Assembly: GCA_030149365.1 (NCBI GenBank)
Contig: JASBRP010000069.1
Location: forward strand, 1-64,000
Length of the DNA: 64,000 nucleotides
Direction: 5' to 3'
Source of the DNA: Solimonas sp.
Lineage (GTDB): Bacteria > Pseudomonadota > Gammaproteobacteria > Nevskiales > Nevskiaceae
A model generated the notes under the pieces. It saw only the letters and a program-made list of their open reading frames with translations, made no database searches and was not told the DNA's origin. A program made the translations under genes and the position numbers. Each line of letters opens with the position of its first letter. Position 1 is the stretch's first letter. Positions 9,301-16,654 of this stretch are shown piece after piece.

Positions 9301-10181
9301 CGTCGCTGCAGGGCCGCTTCGCCGGGCAGGCGCGCCAGGCCCTGAACACGGCGGCCACGCGCGACGACACGCTCAAGCAGTGGAAGCGCGACAACCTCGG
9401 CGACTGGGATTTCGAGAAGCTGCCGGAGACGGTGCCGATGGCGGGTGCCAAGGCCTGGCCGGCGCTGCAGGCCGAGGGCGAGAAGGCCAACCTGCGGTTG
9501 TTCGAATCGCCCGAGGCGGCGGCCGAGGCGCATCGCGCCGGCACGCGCACGCTGCTGCTGGCGCGCATGCCGGACCGCACGCGCGACCTGCTCAAGGCGG
9601 TGAAGAGCAAGCTCGGCCTGCAACTGATGAGCCTGAAGCTGGCACCGGAGGCGGTGGCCGACGCGCTGGCGCGCCGCGCCGCCGACCACGTGCTGCTGTC
9701 GGAGCCGATCCGCGACAAGGCCGGCTTCCAGCAGGCGCTGGAGAAGCGCGGCGCCTTCAGCATCGAGGCCTACAAGCGGCTGGACGAGCTGGCGGCCTGG
9801 CTGGGCACGGCGGCGGAGCTGCGCAAGAAGCTCGATGCCCTGGGCAACCGCTGGCCGGTGCCGCTGGCGGACCTGCGCCAGCAGCTCAACAGCTTGTTTT
9901 CGGAAGGTTTCCTGGACGCGATCCCGGAGCCGCAGTGGGCGCGCGTGGCGGTCTACCTGCGGGCCTTCGGTGTCCGCCTGGACCGCCTGCAGAACAAGCC
10001 GGCCCGCGACGAGGAGCTGACCCGGCAGGTACAGCCCCTGGTCGCCAAGCTGCCCGGCCCCTTCCATGCCGCCCGCTGGATGTTGGAGGAGTGGCGTATC
10101 ACCTTGTTTGCACAGGAATTGAAGGCCCTGGGCTCGCCCAGCGCGGCCCGTGTCACGGCCCTGGCCACTGGATCACCCTGA
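6366..10181 (+). CDS. hrpA: ATP-dependent RNA helicase HrpA (DEAH-box)
   Basis: A 1271-residue DEAH/RHA helicase, close to the 1300 residues of E. coli HrpA, which unwinds RNA and acts on mRNA processing and stalled ribosomes. Motif I is GETGSGKT at 96-103, motif II is DEAH at 193-196, motif III is SAT near 226, and motif VI is QRAGRCGR. A long C-terminal half with the HA2/OB region and HrpA-specific extension follows. A GATAAT hexamer at 6351-6356 lies only nine bases before the ATG; if it is the -10 box the transcript would be nearly leaderless. The many long antisense open frames across this gene are GC-bias shadows. Confidence 0.96.
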   Translation: MARPYDLVATALAEQRDSLLARDYVRFAKLVERAQRGGKMDVARLQQDVDKAKERVEQRKLLVPADLNYPEELPVVQAKAELLEAIRDHQVVVVCGETGSGKTTQLPKLCLELGRGTRGLIGHTQPRRLAARSVANRIAAELRGNLGDTVGYETRFDRRVSERSLVKLMTDGILLAELGRDHLLTNYDTIIIDEAHERSLNIDFLLGWLKRILPQRPDLKIVVTSATLDPERLSRHFNGAPIKLVSGRTYPVEQRYRALPDDGDLEGGIASAIEELWRPTPKGDVLVFLPGEREIRDADRVLAGRFPRAEVLPLYSRLAAQAQDKVFSQGKQPRIVLATNVAETSVTVPGIRYVVDTGTARLNRFSPRTGVQQLQIEPVSQAAANQRAGRCGRLGPGICVRLYAEDDFAARPAFTDPEIKRANLAGVILSMIALGLGEVDDFPWVDAPDSRNVSDAYRLLQTLGALDDWRKLTPLGEELARLPLDPRVARIALAGRGKPQADAICVLAAAMSVQDPHEVPPDAQDAARSAHKSWQNPKSDFLTLLNLWQRWKTWSDESSNRQLRRVCRENFVNFLRMEEWEQVYRQLRDMLGIKGEPARLKPQDLDALYPQLHEALLAGLIDHIGLKLPEKGEYQGPRNRRFRIHPGSALAKKGPQWLMSAQLAQTSQLFARTNASVEPEWLERVGAHLIKRNVLHPEWNSERGEVTATEHVSLLGLPLLTRQRNYGATNPVEARAIFVREALLRGEMSRKPSFLEQNLALIEEVQDKEARLRRPDLLANDEQLERFYLERLPENICTTRQLKDWLRHDPKAQTQMRMQESDVLRPGADANVESQFPDHLDIVGQRLGLSYSHEPGEEHDGVTFHVPLAAVHTLPEHVFDWLVPGLRTAKIEGLIRTLPNALRRYCTPAAEYARALAERFEPPPERPIVEAMAEALKSMTGAAITPDSFAPDKLESHLVPRLQLEDAQGKLLGTGNTLASLQGRFAGQARQALNTAATRDDTLKQWKRDNLGDWDFEKLPETVPMAGAKAWPALQAEGEKANLRLFESPEAAAEAHRAGTRTLLLARMPDRTRDLLKAVKSKLGLQLMSLKLAPEAVADALARRAADHVLLSEPIRDKAGFQQALEKRGAFSIEAYKRLDELAAWLGTAAELRKKLDALGNRWPVPLADLRQQLNSLFSEGFLDAIPEPQWARVAVYLRAFGVRLDRLQNKPARDEELTRQVQPLVAKLPGPFHAARWMLEEWRITLFAQELKALGSPSAARVTALATGSP

Positions 10182-10355
10182 CCTCTTGGGTGGGGTCGAA
10201 GTGCAGCATTTGTGCTACTTTTCCTACGGACTGTCAGCATAGAATGACAGCGGGGCCCGGTCCGCAAGAGACCAGGGCCGGGGCTGTACAGGGAGACCCC
10301 GGCTTAAAGTTATGGAAAACATGGCCGCTACCCGGATAACCGCGACGTCCAGGCC

Positions 10356-11087
10356 ATGCGCATCGACCTATCCACCACTGCCGCGTTGCACCCCAGCGCC
10401 AGCCGCTTGAATCCCGGCGGGCTGCCGGCGTTCGCGCTGGCCATGGACATGCCCACGCTCAAGGTTCCGGTGCTGCAGCTGTCGCAGGCGCCCCTGCCAC
10501 CGCAGCCGCCGATGGGCACCGTGCTGATGCAGATGCTGGGCCAGCCGCCGCCGGCCCACTGGCAGCTGCGCGCGCTCGACCCCACCAGCTACGCGCCGAC
10601 CCAACCCGATCCGGAAATACCGCAGACCCTGTCGCTGGAACTGCAGCTGGTCAGTGCCGACGGCCACGCCTTGCCGGCGCGGCTGGTGCTGTCGATCTTC
10701 GCCCTGGCTCGCGAGCAGGCGCCCGGCCTGGTCGAAGCGCTGCGCCGGCACGACAGCTCGGTGATGCCGGGGCCGATCCTGGAGCGTACGGCGGCGGAGC
10801 TGGCGGGCTCGCGCCACGGCTTCGAATGGACCACCGACGGCCGCGCCATGTGGCAGGCACAGGCCCTGGCGATGCGTGGCTGGCTGCAGATCCGCCCGCG
10901 CGAGTTGCCGCGCAAGCCGGGCTCGCTGCTGCAGGGGCAGGCCGATCCGGAAGAGTTCGAGCCCGAAGCGCTGCCGCAGGCTCCGCCGCAGCCGATGCAC
11001 GATGACGGTGCGCCCACCGTGGGCGTGGGCGAGTGGTTGTGGCTCAGCGCCAGGGGCTTTGGCAGCTGGCTGAAGACCTACTGGTAG
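10356..11087 (+). CDS. Hypothetical protein
   Basis: A 243-residue protein with no family I recognise. It is Pro/Leu/Ala-rich at the N-terminus (about residues 40-90), without signal peptide or membrane segment. The middle part (LELQLVSADGHALPARLVLSIFALAREQAPGL) looks folded, and the C-terminus ends VGEWLWLSARGFGSWLKTYW, rich in tryptophan. It lies 174 bp after hrpA and 55 bp before pyrF, on the same strand. Coding bias supports it as real. The 174-bp gap before it contains a small CTGTCA/TGACAG hairpin near 10230-10250 and nothing else I can name. Confidence 0.65.
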   Translation: MRIDLSTTAALHPSASRLNPGGLPAFALAMDMPTLKVPVLQLSQAPLPPQPPMGTVLMQMLGQPPPAHWQLRALDPTSYAPTQPDPEIPQTLSLELQLVSADGHALPARLVLSIFALAREQAPGLVEALRRHDSSVMPGPILERTAAELAGSRHGFEWTTDGRAMWQAQALAMRGWLQIRPRELPRKPGSLLQGQADPEEFEPEALPQAPPQPMHDDGAPTVGVGEWLWLSARGFGSWLKTYW

Positions 11088-11097
11088 CGCGAGGCTG

Positions 11098-11103
11098 TAA
11101 AAT
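11098..11103 (+). promoter_or_regulatory. Candidate extended -10 promoter for pyrF
   Basis: TAAAAT preceded by TG (GGCTGTAAAAT) lies 40 bp upstream of the pyrF GTG start. It fits an extended -10 box; no good -35 hexamer is present at 16-18 bp spacing. It begins ten bases after the preceding stop codon. Confidence 0.4.
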
Positions 11104-11142
11104 ACCGGCCTGCCCGCGCACCGCGGCGTCCGGAATCCACTC

Positions 11143-11859
11143 GTGTCCAAGAACATCCCCGCCGACGAGCGCCTGATCGCCGCGCTCGACGTTCCCGCCG
11201 CCCCCGAAGCCCGCGCGCTGGTCCAGCGCCTCGGCGACTCGGTGCGTTTCTACAAGATCGGCATGGAGCTGCTGATGGCGCCGGGCTTCTTCGAGCTGCT
11301 GGACTGGCTCAAGGCCCAGGACAAGAAGGTCTTCGTGGACCTGAAGTTCTTCGACATCCCCGAAACCGTGGCGCGCGCGGTGAAGAACCTGAGCGAGCGC
11401 GGCGCCGATTTCTGCACCATCCACGGCAACCAGTCGATCATGGAAGCCGCCGCCAAGGCCAAGTCCGGCAACACCAAGGTGCTGGCCGTGACGGCGCTGA
11501 CCAGCCTGGACCAGGGCGACCTGAACGACCTGGGCTTTGCGGTGGACGTGGCCGAGCTGGTGCTGTCGCGCGCGCGCCGCTCGCTGCAGGCCGGCTGCGA
11601 CGGCGTGGTGTCCTCGGGCCTGGAAGTGGAGCGCCTGCGCCGCGAGGCCCCGCGCGAGCTGATCTGCGTGACCCCCGGCATCCGCCCGGTGGAAAACCGC
11701 GTGGAAGCCGACCAGAAGCGCATCATGACTCCCGCCGCCGCGATCCGCGCCGGCGCCGACTACCTCGTGGTGGGTCGCCCGATCCGCGACGCCGCCGACC
11801 CGCGCGCCATGGCGCAGGCCATCCAGACCGAAATTGCCGAGGCTCTCCGTGCAGCTTGA
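11143..11859 (+). CDS. pyrF: Orotidine 5'-phosphate decarboxylase
   Basis: A 238-residue PyrF that decarboxylates OMP to UMP, the last step of de novo pyrimidine synthesis. The GTG start gives MSKNIPADERLIAALDVP. The catalytic segment VFVDLKFFDIPETVARAV contains the Asp-Lys network, and the phosphate-binding VTPGIRP and DYLVVGRPIRDAADP segments are intact. Length and order match the short PyrF type common in Proteobacteria. Its 3' end overlaps hemE by 11 nt, so the two are probably co-transcribed. Confidence 0.96.
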   Translation: MSKNIPADERLIAALDVPAAPEARALVQRLGDSVRFYKIGMELLMAPGFFELLDWLKAQDKKVFVDLKFFDIPETVARAVKNLSERGADFCTIHGNQSIMEAAAKAKSGNTKVLAVTALTSLDQGDLNDLGFAVDVAELVLSRARRSLQAGCDGVVSSGLEVERLRREAPRELICVTPGIRPVENRVEADQKRIMTPAAAIRAGADYLVVGRPIRDAADPRAMAQAIQTEIAEALRAA

Positions 11860-12904
11860 TAACGATCGTTTCCTGCGGGCCCTGAAGCGCCAGCCGGTGG
11901 ACCGCACCCCGGTGTGGATGATGCGCCAGGCCGGCCGCTACCTGCCGGAGTACCGCGAGTCGCGCAAGAAGGCCAAGGACTTCATGGCGCTGTGCCGCAA
12001 CCCGGAGCTGTGCTGCGAGGTCACGCTGCAGCCGCTGGCGCGCTACCCGCTGGACGCGGCGATCCTGTTCTCCGACATCCTGACCATTCCCGACGCAATG
12101 GGCCTGGGCCTGCGCTTCGTCGAGGGCGAAGGCCCGGTGTTCGACCGCCCGGTGCGCGATGCCCACGCGATCGAGGCCATCGGCGTGCCGGACCCGGAAG
12201 GCGAGCTGCGCTATGTGACGGACGCGGTGCGCACCATCCGCGGCGCGCTGGGAACCAGGCTGCCGCTGATCGGCTTCGCCGGCAGCCCCTGGACCCTGGC
12301 CACCTACATGGTGGAAGGCGCCGGCGGCTCCGACTACGCCAACATCAAGCGCATGGCCTTCGACGCGCCGGAGATGCTGGACAGCCTGCTGGCCAAGCTC
12401 TCGGCCAGCGTCAGCATCTACCTGGAAGCGCAGATCGCCGCCGGCGTGAATGCCGTCATGGTGTTCGACACCTGGGGCGGCGTGCTGAGCCCGGGCCTGT
12501 ACGAGCGCTTCTCGCTGCAGCCGATGCAGCGCATCGTGGCGCACCTCAAGCGCGTGGCGCCGCAGATCCCGGTGATCCTGTTCACCAAGAACGGCGGACA
12601 ACACCTGGAGCGCATGGCGGCCACCGGCTGCGACGCGCTGGGCGTGGACTGGACCACGGACCTGTCGGTGGCGCGTGCGCGCGTCGGCGACAAGGTGGCG
12701 CTGCAGGGCAACATGGACCCGCTGTCGCTGTTCGCGCGGCCGGAACGCATCGAGGCGGAAGTTGCCCGGATTCTGGAAGACTTTGGTCACGGTTCGGGGC
12801 ACGTATTCAACCTGGGCCACGGTATCCTGCCGCAGACGCCGCCGGAACATGCCGGGGCGATGATCGAGGCGGTGCGCCAGCTGAGCCCGGCGTACCACAA
12901 GTAG
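11849..12904 (+). CDS. hemE: Uroporphyrinogen decarboxylase
   Basis: A 351-residue HemE that converts uroporphyrinogen III to coproporphyrinogen III in haem synthesis. The GTG start at 11849 gives MQLDNDRFLRALKRQPVDRTP, which aligns with the family start better than the TTG five codons upstream. The substrate-site signature PVWMMRQAGRYLPEYR and the FSDILTIPDAMG segment with its catalytic Asp are present. It overlaps pyrF, joining a haem gene to a pyrimidine gene. hemB is encoded about 7.5 kb away on the other strand. Confidence 0.97.
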   Translation: MQLDNDRFLRALKRQPVDRTPVWMMRQAGRYLPEYRESRKKAKDFMALCRNPELCCEVTLQPLARYPLDAAILFSDILTIPDAMGLGLRFVEGEGPVFDRPVRDAHAIEAIGVPDPEGELRYVTDAVRTIRGALGTRLPLIGFAGSPWTLATYMVEGAGGSDYANIKRMAFDAPEMLDSLLAKLSASVSIYLEAQIAAGVNAVMVFDTWGGVLSPGLYERFSLQPMQRIVAHLKRVAPQIPVILFTKNGGQHLERMAATGCDALGVDWTTDLSVARARVGDKVALQGNMDPLSLFARPERIEAEVARILEDFGHGSGHVFNLGHGILPQTPPEHAGAMIEAVRQLSPAYHK

Positions 12905-12986
12905 CGTTCAAGCAGCGTTCAGCCTGGGGTCAGCGGCGTCGATAAAGCTTGTCGGCCATTGATTTCGACATCGTGAGAATCGGCGG

Positions 12987-13919
12987 ATGTTCTCGATCCT
13001 GCTACCCGGGTACCTGGTCGGCATCATCAAGTTCTCGATGATGCTGGCCGTGCTGCTGTTCTGGTTCGCGGCGATGCTGCCGGGCCTGGCGCTCAAGCTG
13101 GTGCCGGTGCATGCCGTGCAGCGCGCCGCCAGCCGCTACTGTGTGTGGATCGCCACGCAGTGGGTCGGCAGCAACCACCTGCTGTACCGCTTCATCCATC
13201 CGCTGCAGTGGGACATCGACGTGCGCGGCCGCCTGGAGCCGGGCAAGAGCTACCTGCTGGTCAGCAACCACCAGAGCTGGGCCGACATCCTGGTGCTGTT
13301 CGACCTGCTGCACGGCCGCACACCGTTCGCACGCTTCTTCATGAAGCAGCAACTGCTCTTCGTGCCGATCATCGGCCTGGTGTGCTGGGCCATGGACTTC
13401 CCCTTCATGAAGCGCCACTCGCGCGAGGCCATCGCCGCCAACCCGGCGCTGCGCGGGCAGGACCTGGAGGCCACGCGCCGCGCCTGCGAGGTCTACCGCA
13501 GCGAGCCGGTGACGGTGGTGAATTTCCTCGAAGGCACCCGCTTCACCGAGGCCAAGCGCCAGGCCAGCGGCTCGCCCTACAAGCACCTGCTCAAGCCCAA
13601 GGCCGCAGGGCTGTCGTTCACCCTCAACGCGATGGGCGAGCAGTTCGCCGGCATCGTGGACGTGACCATCGCCTACCAGCCCGCCACCAAGGGCCTGATC
13701 TGGAGCTGGCTCTGCGGCGAGCAGGACCAGTTGGCGATGCACGTCGACCTGCTGCCGCTGCCGGCGGAGCTGCTGCACGGGGACTACGACGGCGACGCGG
13801 AATTCCGCGCGCGCTTCCAGGCCTGGGTCAACGGCCTGTGGCAGCGCAAGGACGCGCGCCTGGAGCGCATGCTGGCGGACCGGCCGGAGATGTCGCAGCG
13901 GCCGGCGGCACCGGCGTAA
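12987..13919 (+). CDS. PlsC/YihG-like lysophospholipid acyltransferase
   Basis: A 310-residue membrane-anchored 1-acyl-glycerol-3-phosphate acyltransferase-like protein. An N-terminal hydrophobic segment (about residues 5-37) is followed by the HX4D catalytic motif in NHQSWAD near residue 93 and the substrate-binding FLEGTRFTEAKR near 177. The spacing and the long C-terminal part resemble the YihG subgroup rather than the short essential PlsC. It would acylate lysophosphatidic acid or a related lipid at the inner membrane. The gene stands alone after hemE, 82 bp downstream. Confidence 0.85.
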   Translation: MFSILLPGYLVGIIKFSMMLAVLLFWFAAMLPGLALKLVPVHAVQRAASRYCVWIATQWVGSNHLLYRFIHPLQWDIDVRGRLEPGKSYLLVSNHQSWADILVLFDLLHGRTPFARFFMKQQLLFVPIIGLVCWAMDFPFMKRHSREAIAANPALRGQDLEATRRACEVYRSEPVTVVNFLEGTRFTEAKRQASGSPYKHLLKPKAAGLSFTLNAMGEQFAGIVDVTIAYQPATKGLIWSWLCGEQDQLAMHVDLLPLPAELLHGDYDGDAEFRARFQAWVNGLWQRKDARLERMLADRPEMSQRPAAPA

Positions 13920-13931
13920 GCCAAGTCACTC

Positions 13932-13980
13932 GTAGGAGCGGCCGTTGGCCGCGATCCTTGAAGGCGCCAGCTTGCTGGCG
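13932..13980. repeat. REP-like unit GTAGGAGCGGC...GGCCGCGAT
   Basis: GTAGGAGCGGCC-GTT-GGCCGCGAT forms a short hairpin, followed by a second one, CGCCAG-CTTG-CTGGCG at 13965-13980. The pattern matches REP sequences described in Pseudomonas and Xanthomonas relatives. A related unit is at 29474-29497. It lies between two convergent genes. Confidence 0.65.
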
Positions 13981-14002
13981 ACGCGGCGCAACCACCGGCA
14001 AA

Positions 14003-14485
14003 TCAGTACGACCGACCGTCCTTGTGCGCGAACTGCCAGCCGCCGTCGGGGCCGATCACGGCCGCGAGGTCGTCGTCCGGATAGCTCACCGAATCGCCGC
14101 GCGTGCGGTCGCCCACTTCCAGGTACACCACCAGCTCGTCGCCGCGGTTCACCAGGTGGTGCGCGTTGTTGCTGCCGGCGCGGAAGCCCGAGCACATCCC
14201 CGGCTCCAGCTGCGTCTCACCCTCGTCGGTGACCAGCACCGGGCGGCCCTCGAGGATGTAGATGAACTCGTCCTGGCGCGAGTGGCTATGGCGCAGGGCC
14301 GAGATCGCGCCCGGCTGCAGGCGCGTCAGGTTGACGCCAAAGTTGCGCAGGCCAAAAGCCTCGCCCAGGGCACGCTTCTGCCGGCCCGAGACGCGCGAGG
14401 CGAAGGGTTCCGGATAGTTGCTGGGCTTGGCGCGCGGGGCGACGTCGGTGGCGGCGATAGCCGCCGGATTGTGTTCGGTACTCAT
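14003..14485 (-). CDS. Cupin-domain protein
   Basis: A 160-residue single-domain cupin. The start at 14485 (MSTEHNPAAIAATDVAPRAK) is preceded on the minus strand by GGAAGAGGATC. The metal-binding first motif is visible as RHSHSRQDEFIYILEGRPVLVTDEG (its His and Glu residues are near 75-82), and the second as GFRAGSNNAHHLVNRGDE. The C-terminal GGWQFAHKDGRSY is typical of a widespread proteobacterial cupin subgroup. The substrate is unknown, as cupins include dioxygenases, isomerases and sugar-binding proteins. Confidence 0.85.
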   Translation of the reverse strand: MSTEHNPAAIAATDVAPRAKPSNYPEPFASRVSGRQKRALGEAFGLRNFGVNLTRLQPGAISALRHSHSRQDEFIYILEGRPVLVTDEGETQLEPGMCSGFRAGSNNAHHLVNRGDELVVYLEVGDRTRGDSVSYPDDDLAAVIGPDGGWQFAHKDGRSY

Positions 14486-14599
14486 GCTGATCCTCTTCCC
14501 TGCGCGCATTTTACCTGCACGCAGGGGGCATCAGCTCACCCCCAAAGGGTAGTTGTTGCGACCTAAGGAACCTCTGAAGAAGTCCGTTCATGCTGAAGT

Positions 14600-14698
14600 C
14601 CTGAGCCTGTCGAAGGATCGAAGCATGGGCGGACTTCCCGCCAGGTCCGCCAATCAGTTGCCGCCCACCCTTCGACAGGCTCAGGGCGAGCGGCAACT
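14600..14698. repeat. TGAGCCTGTCGAAGG-type inverted repeat
   Basis: A perfect 17-bp inverted pair, CCTGAGCCTGTCGAAGG at 14600-14616 and its complement at 14669-14685, is separated by 52 nt. A second pair, AGTTGCCGC at 14656-14664 and GCGGCAACT at 14690-14698, surrounds the right arm. An AAGTCCG/CGGACTT pair joins the left side. This fills most of the 239-bp gap between the cupin gene and the gene at 14725. Such repeats are widespread between genes in GC-rich Proteobacteria. Confidence 0.7.
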
Positions 14699-14724
14699 AA
14701 ATCAGAGCTTCCCCCAAGGCGCCT

Positions 14725-15039
14725 TCAGGCCCCGCGCCGGCACCCGGACGTGCCCGCCACGCGCGAGCGGAAGTACAGCGCGATCAACTCGAAGATGCCC
14801 AGGGGTGCCAGCTTCACCAACAGGGTGTCGGTCAGGTACTCGCCGCGCGGGTCGCGCTGGCGCGTGACCCGGCGCAGCCGGCGGTGGGCTTCCAGGTGCA
14901 GCTTCGGGCAGTCGGTGACCTGATCGTGCGCCGCGGTGTAGTGGCGGTAGGCCTGTTCCGGCTGGCCGGAAGCCAGCGCCGCATCGCCGTCGCGCCAGAG
15001 GCTTTGCGCCGAAGCGGCGCGCTGCGCGACGGGTTCCAT
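14725..15039 (-). CDS. Hypothetical protein, possible TPR-like helix pair
   Basis: A 104-residue protein. The segment LWRDGDAALASGQPEQAYRHYTAAHD looks like one tetratricopeptide-type helical hairpin, and the C-terminal part LVKLAPLGIFELIALYFRSR is hydrophobic enough to touch the membrane. Its ATG overlaps the stop of the coiled-coil gene by one base (TGATG on the minus strand), so the two are translationally coupled and likely work together. No function can be named. Confidence 0.6.
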   Translation of the reverse strand: MEPVAQRAASAQSLWRDGDAALASGQPEQAYRHYTAAHDQVTDCPKLHLEAHRRLRRVTRQRDPRGEYLTDTLLVKLAPLGIFELIALYFRSRVAGTSGCRRGA

Positions 15040-15566
15040 CAGCGGCCGCTCAGGCAGGCGTTGAGGTCGCCGTTGAGCAGGTCCACCTTGGAGCGGTCCT
15101 CGATGCTGCTGCGCTGGTACTTGTCGCGGTCGGTGCGGGTCAGCGCCAGCTCCTTGGCGAGGTTGCGGGCGTCGGCGGCGGAGCTGTCGCGGGCCTGCTG
15201 GGCGGCCGAGAGCTCGGCGCGCAGACGGGCCAGCTCCGCGTCCTTGGCGGCGGCAGCCGGCACGTCCTCGCTGACCTGGGCATGGCGCTGCAGGCTGGTG
15301 ACGCGCGCCTGCAGGGCATCGCGCTGCTGGCGCAGCACCTCGGCTTCTTCGCGGGCGGCATCGGCGGCGGCCTGCGTGGAGTCGATCTGGTCGCGCAGGC
15401 CGTTGGACAGTTCCTGCACATCGGCCAGCTGCTGTTTGAGCTTGGCCGGGTCGTTGGTGGCTTCGAACACCGGGCCGCGCGGCGGCGCGTCCATCGGCTC
15501 CTCGGCGAAGGCCGGGGCGGCGGCGAGTACGAGGGCGGCGAGCAACAGGCGGGACGGGGTACGCAT
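15039..15566 (-). CDS. Periplasmic coiled-coil protein
   Basis: A 175-residue protein with a clear Sec signal peptide, MRTPSRLLLAALVLAAAPAFA followed by EEP, so cleavage after AFA is likely. Residues about 40-150 are almost continuous heptad-like coiled coil rich in Ala, Glu, Gln, Asp and Arg (KQQLADVQELSNGLRDQI and onward). It ends in LNGDLNACLSGR with a single cysteine. The start at 15566 was chosen for the signal peptide. It follows aroE by 74 bp and is coupled to the gene at 14725. The role is unknown; an envelope structural or assembly part is plausible. Confidence 0.75.
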   Translation of the reverse strand: MRTPSRLLLAALVLAAAPAFAEEPMDAPPRGPVFEATNDPAKLKQQLADVQELSNGLRDQIDSTQAAADAAREEAEVLRQQRDALQARVTSLQRHAQVSEDVPAAAAKDAELARLRAELSAAQQARDSSAADARNLAKELALTRTDRDKYQRSSIEDRSKVDLLNGDLNACLSGR

Positions 15567-15640
15567 GGGCGATCCTGTGGGCAGACGGATCGCCGAAGGG
15601 TAGCGGATGGGGGCGGGCGGCGCGACTGCCGCCGCGCCGT

Positions 15641-16453
15641 TCAGCCCGCGCGCAAAGCCTTCAGCACGCCGGCGGTTTCCGGGCGGACGCCGCGCCACAG
15701 GGCGAAGCTCACCGCGGCCTGTTCCACCAGCATGCCGAGGCCGTCGGCGATGCGCGCCGCACCCTGGGCGCGGGCCCAGGCGGCGAAGGGTTCGTGGGCC
15801 GGGCCGTAGCTGAGGTCGTAGCAGGCGCCGCCCGGTGCCAGCAGCTGGCCCGGCATCTTCGGCATGAAACCCTGGTGTCCGGTGGAGACGGCGTTGACGA
15901 TCACGTCGTAGAGGTCGCCCTTCAGCGCGGCGTGCGTACGCGGCGTGATGTGGCCCTGCGGCTTGAACTGCTCGGCGATCTCTTCCGGCTTCCAGGGGTT
16001 GCGGCTGGACAGCACCAGCTCGGCGGGCTTCTCGGCCAGCAGCGGCTGCAGGATGCCGCGCGCGGCGCCACCGGCGCCGATCACCAGCACGCGCTTGCCG
16101 GCCAGCTCGATGCCGCAGTTGCGGCGCAGGTCGGTGACGAATCCCTCGCCGTCGCTGTTGTCGCCCTGCCAGCCGTCTTCGGTTCGCAGCAGCGTGTTCA
16201 CGGCGCCGGCCAGCTGGGCGCGCTCGCTGACCTGGCTGCAGAGCTTGGCCACCGCCAGCTTGTGCGGCAGCGTGACGTTGAGGCCGCGGTAGCCCTCGGC
16301 GTGGAGTTGCCCCAGGCGTTCGGCCAGCGCGGCGGGCGCGATCTCGATGGCCTCGTAGCCCAGGGACTGTCCCGTGGCCTCGGCGAAGCGGCCGTGGATG
16401 AAGGGAGACTTGCTGTGGCTGACGGGAGAGCCGATGACGGCGTAACGATCCAT
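15641..16453 (-). CDS. aroE: Shikimate dehydrogenase (NADP+)
   Basis: A 270-residue AroE that reduces 3-dehydroshikimate to shikimate in aromatic amino-acid synthesis. The start MDRYAVIGSPVSHSKSPF at 16453 is the family N-terminus; the in-frame upstream part is non-coding. The shikimate-binding serines (SHSKSP), the catalytic Lys in NVTLPHK, the Asp in DNSDGEGF and the NADP loop GAGGAARG are all present. The C-terminal helix SFALWRG fits. The product feeds chorismate, the substrate of the chorismatase at 37.6 kb. Confidence 0.97.
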   Translation of the reverse strand: MDRYAVIGSPVSHSKSPFIHGRFAEATGQSLGYEAIEIAPAALAERLGQLHAEGYRGLNVTLPHKLAVAKLCSQVSERAQLAGAVNTLLRTEDGWQGDNSDGEGFVTDLRRNCGIELAGKRVLVIGAGGAARGILQPLLAEKPAELVLSSRNPWKPEEIAEQFKPQGHITPRTHAALKGDLYDVIVNAVSTGHQGFMPKMPGQLLAPGGACYDLSYGPAHEPFAAWARAQGAARIADGLGMLVEQAAVSFALWRGVRPETAGVLKALRAG

Positions 16454-16544
16454 GGAGAAGACAGGCTGGCGGTGCGGCCGGCGGGCCGGGGGCGGCAGTT
16501 TGCCCGAAGCCCCGGCGCGGGGAAACCAGCCGGCTTCCGCCGGG

Positions 16545-16565
16545 GTCCGCGGGCAGCCCGCGGAC
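16545..16565. promoter_or_regulatory. Hairpin in the aroE-kinase divergent region
   Basis: GTCCGCGGG-CAG-CCCGCGGAC is a perfect 9-bp stem with a 3-nt loop, midway in the 201-bp region between divergent aroE and the kinase gene. It has no U-tract. It could be an operator or an mRNA leader structure; nothing specific is recognised. Confidence 0.3.
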
Positions 16566-16654
16566 ACGGCCCTGAGGTAGGATCGGAGCCAGACTCACCG
16601 GGGACCCTGAATCGCCACTCGTACCGGCCGCATCGCGCGCCGGCGACCCGCCGC

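Noticed and set aside
5493..10067. A 1524-codon open frame antisense to eutC and hrpA
   Set aside because: It lies wholly opposite two well-recognised genes, has repetitive Arg/Gln/His/Leu composition and no family; such frames are expected in very GC-rich DNA.
10182..10355. A possible riboswitch before the unknown gene at 10356
   Set aside because: The sequence did not match the consensus of any riboswitch I could recall; only a small hairpin is visible.
15794..16654. Long N-terminal extension of the kinase frame
   Set aside because: It is antisense to aroE and has shadow-like composition; the kinase begins cleanly at 16655.
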